64,000 bases of DNA from Copromyces sp. CBS 386.78 (Eukaryota; Ascomycota; Sordariomycetes; Sordariales; Sordariaceae): positions 542,732 through 606,731 of the forward strand of contig MU839090.1 in assembly GCA_030685235.1 (NCBI GenBank), given 5' to 3'. The stretch's first letter is position 1. The number at the start of each line of letters is the position of its first letter. Below, piece after piece: positions 57,570 to 64,000 of this stretch. The notes beneath the pieces are model-generated. The model ran no database searches. It was not told the origin of the DNA and worked only from the letters and a program-made list of their open reading frames with translations. A program made the position numbers and the translations under genes.

Positions 57570-59679
57570 CTAAACGACGAGTAGGTCTTCGCCGTCCTTT
57601 GATTTCATAATGATATATGTTAAAATTGTATGATCCAGGTAATGTAGGACCAACCTCCATTTCTTCAACGCCGGTCCTTGGCTTCCATCGCCCTGTCCGT
57701 GCAACGAGATACCGTCCGTTCTTGGGCCAGGCATAGGCGAAATGGCAATGCCATGGAGAGTACACCACGGACGCATTCGTTTGTCCTCTTCTTGCCAGCG
57801 CGGCAAAACCGTCTCCACGCGGAATCCGCGACGTACTGGGGCACCGTAAAAAAGCTTTGCCGTCTTGGTTAAACGCAATAAGGCAACGCGGCCACAGAGT
57901 GATCCAAGGACCACGAGGTTGAGCTCTGGCACGTGGAGAAGCATACCGATGCGCTGTGAGTAGTGCCGGTGAAGGTCATATGGTGACAGATGCCGGTTAA
58001 GGTGGTTGTGATAGGGGAGAACTTGCCTACAAAGCACAGGCGTGCCCTTGGGATCCATATGTAGCAAGCAGACATCTGTCGAAGAGGTAAGCAGTATAGA
58101 GATATTCTTCTTCGCATGGCGCGAGAAGAAATCGCATTTGTGGAACGGTACCGCAGGGCTACGCCAGTGCGAATAATTTTCACGCCCAACGCTTGATGCA
58201 TCTGGAACATGCGCAAACCTCGGTACGATGAACTGAGCCAGATGGATGCCATCGTGGGTATCATCCAGGTAACCCTGGGGAGCCCGGCGAGGAGTGGGAA
58301 GTCCACCGGTCAAGATCAGAGACCGCCGGTCGAAAAGCCCAAAGTTGACGTTGGTCCATGGCCTAGCCGCATCTGAAATATCCGTCTCCTCATCCGCCCC
58401 GCCTTCTTCATCCAAGTCTTCTTCAATAGGAAACCCAGCTTTTTGTCTCGGGTCAAAGAACGTGGGACTATGGGGCGCGGGAGCGAGATATGAGAGAGGA
58501 TTTGCCTGATCCCTCACACGGGAAAGGCTGCGGGTCGTGTCCAGCCAAAATACTCCCTTGCGCAATGTCCCACCGGAAATTTCGTCAGGCGGAAGACTAA
58601 GGCACTCAAGCAAAGACGATGTTTGCTTGAAGCAGTTATCAGGCAAAACCATGACACCCCAACCGGTACTGGGATACTCGCAGTCAGTCAAACAATTCAG
58701 ACGAAAAGGATAAGTACATTGGAACACGGGAACATGGTTGCACACTCACCCTTCTGCCGTAACATAGTTCATCTTAGACGTCTCAGAGATGATGTCAACC
58801 GGGGGATATCCCATCCGCCATATGTCAAGGAACCATGTCCTGTGCCTTATGTCTTGAGCGACCACAAGCTCTGCACAACCTTGCTCGTCATCGCAGAAAG
58901 ATATGTTCGGAATGTTGCTTCCACGAACATCAAGAGGTAATATGATCTTCCACGTCCTAGTTCGAGTCCGGAAGTCTCTCTCCAGACCAAGAGCTGTCTG
59001 GCCGGGCCAGAGCTGGGGAGACGGATCGAAAGAAAGACCCTCCAATTGCTGAGGTTGATGCTGGCGGAGCGCAAAAGCAAACACCGTAACTTCAGCCTTG
59101 TTCGAGCTCACAGCAAGTAGGCGTGACTCTTGATGGATCGCAAGGCCCCAGGCAGAGTCTCCCACATTTTCATGAAAAAACTCTTTAGGTTCTACTGAAG
59201 TGGGAGGAAGTCTGCCTTCAACTTCCCTTTGGCGGCTCGCTGATAGAATGTAGTGGGCAATTGTATGCGTGTAGTAGGCTCCGACATCGCCATCATCAAA
59301 GGCAAAAAAGAGAACTTCCAGGTGGCCCAAATTTCCGATCATAAGGTGATTGATCTGGTGGCCAAACGCCTGGTCGATAGCCGGTCTAACGAGCCTGGCA
59401 GTCTTCAGTTTCTTGGGTTTAAGCACCAAACATGGCCAAGGAAGAATGTTCGGGACCTTCCGGGGGATATAGACGTGTATCTTGTTCTGATAAGATGCGA
59501 AATAAAGCTGTGTCTCCGGTTAGCAGCGTATACAAACTATCGCCAACCGGCCGATATACGCACGTTGTATCTCTGTGACAGAGCAGTCAAATTTAACCGC
59601 AACCTCTGAGCTCGTGGAAACCTCTGTTGTCCATGCTCTCGTTCTCCGTCCTCCTGTTGTTGAAGCTGCTGGAGCTGAA

Positions 59680-59716
<37 letters not shown>

Positions 59717-60422
59717 GGCTTGTTGCTGGGCCTGTTGTACAGCCGGTTGCATCTGTTGCTGTTGCTGTTGTTGTTGCCAGAACTGTTGCAGGTTCTGGAT
59801 CTGTTGCTCGACCTGTGGGGACAGCTGGTTCGTCTGTTGCTGGTTCTGCAGTTGCAGCAATTGGATCTGGAGAAACCAATCATTAGGTACCCCCTGTGCT
59901 TGCGCCCCCATTATCGGTATTGGTGGTGGAAACATGGGGATCCCGGGACTGGCGGCCGCAGCGGGGAGAGCAGTCATCCACCCATTGGGCAAGTTTAAGC
60001 CCTGTTGTATGAGTTGGACAGTATCAACCTCATCAACTACAGGTACTACATCGGCCACGTCCCCTTCAGAGACGTCGTCATTTATATCGATATTGAGACC
60101 ACTATTCCACGGCTCGTAGATAAAACTTCTGATTTCTGGGCCAATGTCTGGGCCGAACTGTGCAATGTCTAAGATCAGCAACACAGGCCAGGCAAAAGCT
60201 TGAAGGAAGTCCGGGTGCCCGGGCCGTCAGGCAAGAATCTCAGGAACATATTCTTCTTCACAGACTTACCCGGTTTTCTGCGGTCTGGACATGACAAATG
60301 CGGGCAACACTGAGGAAGTCGGACGAAGAACGAAAGGTGGCATGGGCCTCGCTGTCGTCTTCGTTAACGTCCGGGCTGAGAGGATCCCGTGGGGTGTCGA
60401 CGTGCGTATCCGGCTCCATCAT
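57570..60422 (-). CDS. crt10: CRT10-family protein (regulator of ribonucleotide reductase genes)
   Basis: Four exons on minus, 60270-60422, 59564-60157, 58750-59507 and 57570-58668, give 867 aa. In yeast, Crt10 is needed for proper transcriptional control of the RNR genes and so of dNTP supply. The fold is WD40-like. Visible family segments: RLRLNLTALSQRYN joined across the intron to LYFASYQNKIHVYIPRKVP, HQINHLMIGNLGHLEVLFFAFDDGDVGAYYT, DSAWGLAIHQESRLLAVSSN, NIPNISFCDD and TWFLDIWRMG in the first half. The second half has YSQRIGMLLHVPELNLVVLG, GRVALLRL, LHGIAISPMPGP and the end WRLVLHYLDHTILTYII. Residues 50-240 form a non-conserved acidic then Gln-rich insert with a polyglutamine run. The intron at 58669-58749 uses the CCCAG acceptor, the one that keeps frame. 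Confidence 0.9.
59652..59777 (-). repeat. Polyglutamine-coding trinucleotide repeat in CRT10
   Basis: An interrupted CAG/CAA tract encodes mostly glutamine, with a longest pure run of twelve Gln at about 59681-59715 and further runs on both sides split by Ala, Leu, Met and Trp. It lies between the N-terminal acidic part and the conserved domain. Such tracts are often length-variable between strains. Confidence 0.9.
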
Positions 60423-61111
60423 GGGCTAATGTCAAAGTTGATGTTTCTAATATGCGACGGATCCATTAAGCATTACCAGGCCGTGTTGACGGATGACTGG
60501 GAGAATAATGGGAGAAGCAGTGAATGGGCTTGCTGACAATGAAAATAAGATGTGAGAGGACGATGATAGTCGGCGGGGAACATGGCAGCCACGATAAAAG
60601 AATGCTCAGTTGTTGAAGAGACGGACTGAGGTGAACATGTTGTGGCCCTCGAGGGAAAATAAAAAGCACTCAGGCGGCGGATGGTGAAGCACACTCAACA
60701 GGTAATTGCGAGCCGTTTGAGGGTTGATGCAGGAGCAGGAAAAATTCTGCTAGGCAAGATGCTTGCCAATTGAATGCCCGAAGCTGGAATCATAATTTAG
60801 GTTGAAAGCAAAATGGGCCTGAGCTACCGGATGCTGATTGTCGTCACCGGTGCGGGTGAAGATGTGCACCGTGGGAAGGTGAACCTGGGTGGGGGCGTGA
60901 TTTGGTGGGAGGGTGGAAAAGCAGGGGTACCCAACACTTTAACAGGAGGAAGGTGCTACAGGGGCTGGATATAGTGCGATACTGTTTAATAGTTCAGGTA
61001 CCTGGCTGTGAGAAGATTCTGGGCCGTTTACTGCACAGACCGCTAGTCCTTTCGTGCTGCAGGGCCTTTGCCCTGCAACCCTCCTTTGACAGCGGATCTG
61101 GCAGTACCTAG
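60423..61111. other. CRT10 promoter region up to the transposon border
   Basis: This is the upstream region of CRT10, with normal base composition and no further gene. A perfect hairpin (TGCAGGGC stem, loop CTTT) lies at 61058-61077, just before the AT-rich block begins. Confidence 0.5.
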
Positions 61112-63905
61112 AATCCCCTCCTTTGTAGACCTTCCTCTTTATTACTAATTCTATATAATTAGTAATCCCCTCGAGCTTCAATTAACTAGATCTCTCCCTC
61201 AATATATATTATTATTATTCCCATTATTTCGTGATCTATCTTATAGGTTATGAGCCCTCTATCGCAACGCTAACGCAACCCCTAACAGAAACCCCTTAGT
61301 TAGACGATCTTCCTAACAACCCCTCTAAGCCAGACGATTTTCCTAGTATTCTAATCTCCTAGGTCGACGATTTACTGATACTCTAATGAGGATTATCTAT
61401 TAAAATGATAATTATCCCCTAATAAAATAACCCTATTATTTGCCTTCTTAGTGGCTATAGCTTTAAATAACAACTTAGCTAATACGGCAACCCTTATCCA
61501 ACTTAAAGGTAAGAAGAATTTAAGCGATTAGGAATTAACTTTCTAGGTCGCTCTAAATTGCGCTAACCTTATAAATTATATTTTTAGCCTAAAGGATAAA
61601 TTAGAATTAGATAATAAGATGTCGAAGGAGTATAAAACGTAGCGATTTAATAGAGTTAGAGTAGTCGCCGCTATTTATAGTACCTTAAAAGTAAAGAATA
61701 TCCGGACAACCCTATAAATTAATAGATAGAATCTACGCGATAGGGACCCTAATTATTACTACTAGCTAGTCTAGAAAGCTATTGTAAAAGTTACGGATAA
61801 GGCTAGAGCGGATATACTCTAAGAATATTTATTACTAAAGAAATAGTCTTTCGATATTATAGAGTCGTTCTTATAATAATATAATATTTGCTGTAAATGA
61901 ATAACTGAAGTTAATTTCCTTATCGACGAGGATTTCGAAATAGTTATCCTATTCAATATAGTCAAAACTTAATATCCTATTAAGGCTCGCTTCTAGGCTA
62001 TAGATATAGAAACGAAGAAATTAGTTCTATTAATTTTTCTAGGGGAATTTAATACTATTGGCAATAGCGAGAAGAGGAATCTAACCCTTAGCGTTTCTAT
62101 TTAAATTAATAATACTAATAATAATAAAGGTAATAAAGATAATAAGGATAAAAAGAAGAGAGAAATAGAAAAGTATTCTACGTATAATAAAGATATTATA
62201 AAAGGCTATAAATATTTCGATTGCGGATATTATAAAAATCCTAAGACCCTAAATTATTAAATATGCAACCTAGAGAAAATATTAAATATATAGAGGAAAA
62301 AGAAAGAGTTAATAGAGGTAAAGTCTAGTATAGCTACAGCTACTACTAATACGAATAATAGCTTTACCTATCCCTCTTTAAAGAGTTCCCTTTTATATAG
62401 TAGCGTTAATAGTTTTATAGTATTAAGCTGTAATAATTCTAATTTTAATACTTCTAATCAGGATTTTTAGTAGAGCCCGTAGCCAATTTAAACGTTAAAA
62501 TCCAATAGGCTCTTAAGGTATTCAATATTAATAATAATAATATATGTAATAAAGTTCTTTATAATTCTAGATGTGCAATTAGTATATTCAATTACTTTAA
62601 ATAGTTTATAGATATATAACCGTTAATCGAACCTTTTAAATACGTAGTAGGTAACGGTAATTCTATATACTCGTATTATAAAAGTATAGTAGAATTGATA
62701 ATACTAATAATATATTATAGTATAATAAGGGTAAAGATTAAGGACGTGTAATTCTACCCTGATGTTCTAATTAATTTTATTATATTTGCTGGCCTTCTTA
62801 ACAATAGTATAGAGTGGATAATAAAAAGCAACTAGATTTTATACGGTAAATATACTATACAATATAATTGGGCTAGCAACGTCCCTACCCTATTTACTAT
62901 ACTTCCTAATAACTTCGATTAGAGTCGAAAACTCCCTAGAGCTTTAATAGTTTTAATAATATATAAAATAATATATAAACGTTTAATGTATACCGGTAAA
63001 TAATAGGTTATTAAGGCCTGCTAGAAAGTAGGGATTCCTATATTTAAACAGGAGAAGGATGATTATAAGGTATATAATATCTTAAAGATAATAAATAAAA
63101 TACCTAAGGTAGTCTATGGTATTATAGCGATTAGGGTACTATAATACGTGCGAGTAGACGTTATTAGCCATAATTAGCCTAGTTATATGGGTATTAAATA
63201 CGTCGTACACTTTATTTATATGGCTATAGCTTATAAATAGGTACGTTTCGTAATTAATAAGGGTAATACTTTTAGGGTATTGACTGAATAGAAGAGATTC
63301 GTAGAATTATAAACCGGTTTAAAAATTTATATTATCGGTCTTGATAGTAGTCTAGAATTCGGAATAGCGATAATAGAGTTTAAGAATAGTAAATTCGATA
63401 AATAAGTAAAGTAGGAAGGTATTGAAATTTAGAAAATAATACCCTATAGACTATAGATAAATAGCCTAGCTAAATTGATTAGTAAGTTAATTATAACGAA
63501 GATTAGAACTATTATTTAAGAGAATAAGATTCCTATAGTTTTATAGCTATTCGTAATAAATATAGCCGTTAAAATTATAAATTTATTATTAATTAAAGTA
63601 AATCTAAATAAGATAAATCCCTATAAATTACTTTATATTTACGCTAATAATCTTATAGATTAGAGGAAGCCCTACCTCAAATACTGACGAAAATACTAGT
63701 ATATCGCCTACTATTATATTAAACCTTAGAAACGGGAATAAGGCGATAAATTTACCCCGCGAGTACGCAAAGCCTACTTTTTTAACTACGGTAACGAATA
63801 CGGCCGAATCTACTAGTTATACGACCTAGAATTTTATAAAATAATCCGAGCGAGCGTAGTTAAATTCGTAGAGGATAACGAGAATAAGGATAAAGAAAGA
63901 GAAGA
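61112..63905 (+). mobile_element. RIP-degraded Ty1/copia retrotransposon relic
   Basis: Composition changes abruptly to AT-rich with almost no CpA or TpG. In 61561-61800 I count one CpA, two TpG and ten CpG. This is the dinucleotide pattern left by RIP, which turns CpA into TpA on both strands. No open frame survives. Reading through the stops on plus, a Gag-like N-terminal region (about 61440-62300) is followed by a retroviral-type protease site near 62563-62571, where the D-S-G triad now reads N-S-R through two G-to-A changes. An integrase core follows with Asp codons near 63157 and 63343, 62 codons apart, and a mutated Glu position near 63482. The end of the integrase region is at about 63700-63880. 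Reverse transcriptase is absent within the block, so the copy is truncated or continues elsewhere. No intact LTR was identified. Confidence 0.85.
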
Positions 63906-64000
63906 TATCACAGGATTACCTGTGATGGCACTAGGCACTGCATGGTCGAGTCCATTGGCTGTTGGCCAATAGGATCGCATGCACGCACCAGTGGGCCTCG
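63906..64000. other. Non-RIP sequence at the right edge with two short hairpins
   Basis: Base composition returns to normal at about 63906. Hairpins are visible at 63908-63925 (TCACAGG stem, ATTA loop) and about 63954-63970 (ATTGGC stem). The string TGTTGG in the second is like the start of many LTRs, but too little sequence remains to say whether this is an LTR, a second element or host DNA. Confidence 0.4.

Overview
The window looks like nuclear DNA of a filamentous ascomycete, most likely a Sordariomycete. The genes are interrupted by short introns of about 50-90 nt with GTAAGT-type donors, CTAAC/CTGAC branch points and CAG acceptors. They encode typical fungal proteins and are separated by long, gene-poor intergenic stretches. 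The last 3 kb is an AT-rich transposon relic that has lost almost every CpA/TpG dinucleotide and is full of stops, the signature of repeat-induced point mutation (RIP). I could not fix the species.

Layout, left to right. 1-4355 holds no convincing gene but has a small inverted-repeat (MITE-like) element and a perfect hairpin. A Ser/Pro-rich conserved protein (4356-5285, +) converges on a PP2A activator, PTPA/Rrd1 (6520-7869, -). That gene is divergent from the exosome subunit gene RRP46 (8436-9323, +). A long, leader-like region precedes an NAD kinase (12435-14572, +). An assembly gap at 15772-15781 is flanked by two collinear noisy copies of one sequence. Five minus-strand genes are then interspersed with one plus-strand gene: a homeodomain factor (16012-18212, -), a GRF zinc-finger protein (19299-20724, -), an ELMO/CED-12 protein (22032-24347, -), a five-C2 tricalbin (25549-30199, -), U2AF small subunit (33761-34387, +) and a large conserved protein of unknown function (35141-38702, -).

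The right part carries an eight-exon Osh6/Osh7-like lipid exchanger (41824-43882, +), an ammonium transporter of the Mep1/Mep3 (Glu) type (46908-48664, -), a 5.8-kb stretch with only weak small-gene candidates, a membrane-anchored histidine acid phosphatase (54440-56594, -) with a GC-AG intron beside its catalytic motif, and a CRT10-family regulator with a polyglutamine tract (57570-60422, -). A RIP-degraded Ty1/copia relic (about 61112-63905) closes the window.

The genes are unrelated housekeeping and nutrient functions (NADP supply, RNA decay and splicing, ER-plasma membrane lipid traffic, ammonium and phosphate nutrition, dNTP regulation). I see no gene cluster, pathway island, CRISPR array or prokaryotic-type system. 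Two genes, the tricalbin and the Osh6/7-like protein, plausibly meet at ER-plasma membrane contacts, but they are 11 kb apart and nothing shows co-regulation. The most useful observations are gene-structure corrections (a hidden in-frame intron, a hidden last exon, a GC-AG intron), the assembly artefact, the MITE and the RIP relic. All exon borders were read by eye from splice signals and frame continuity and have not been tested against RNA.
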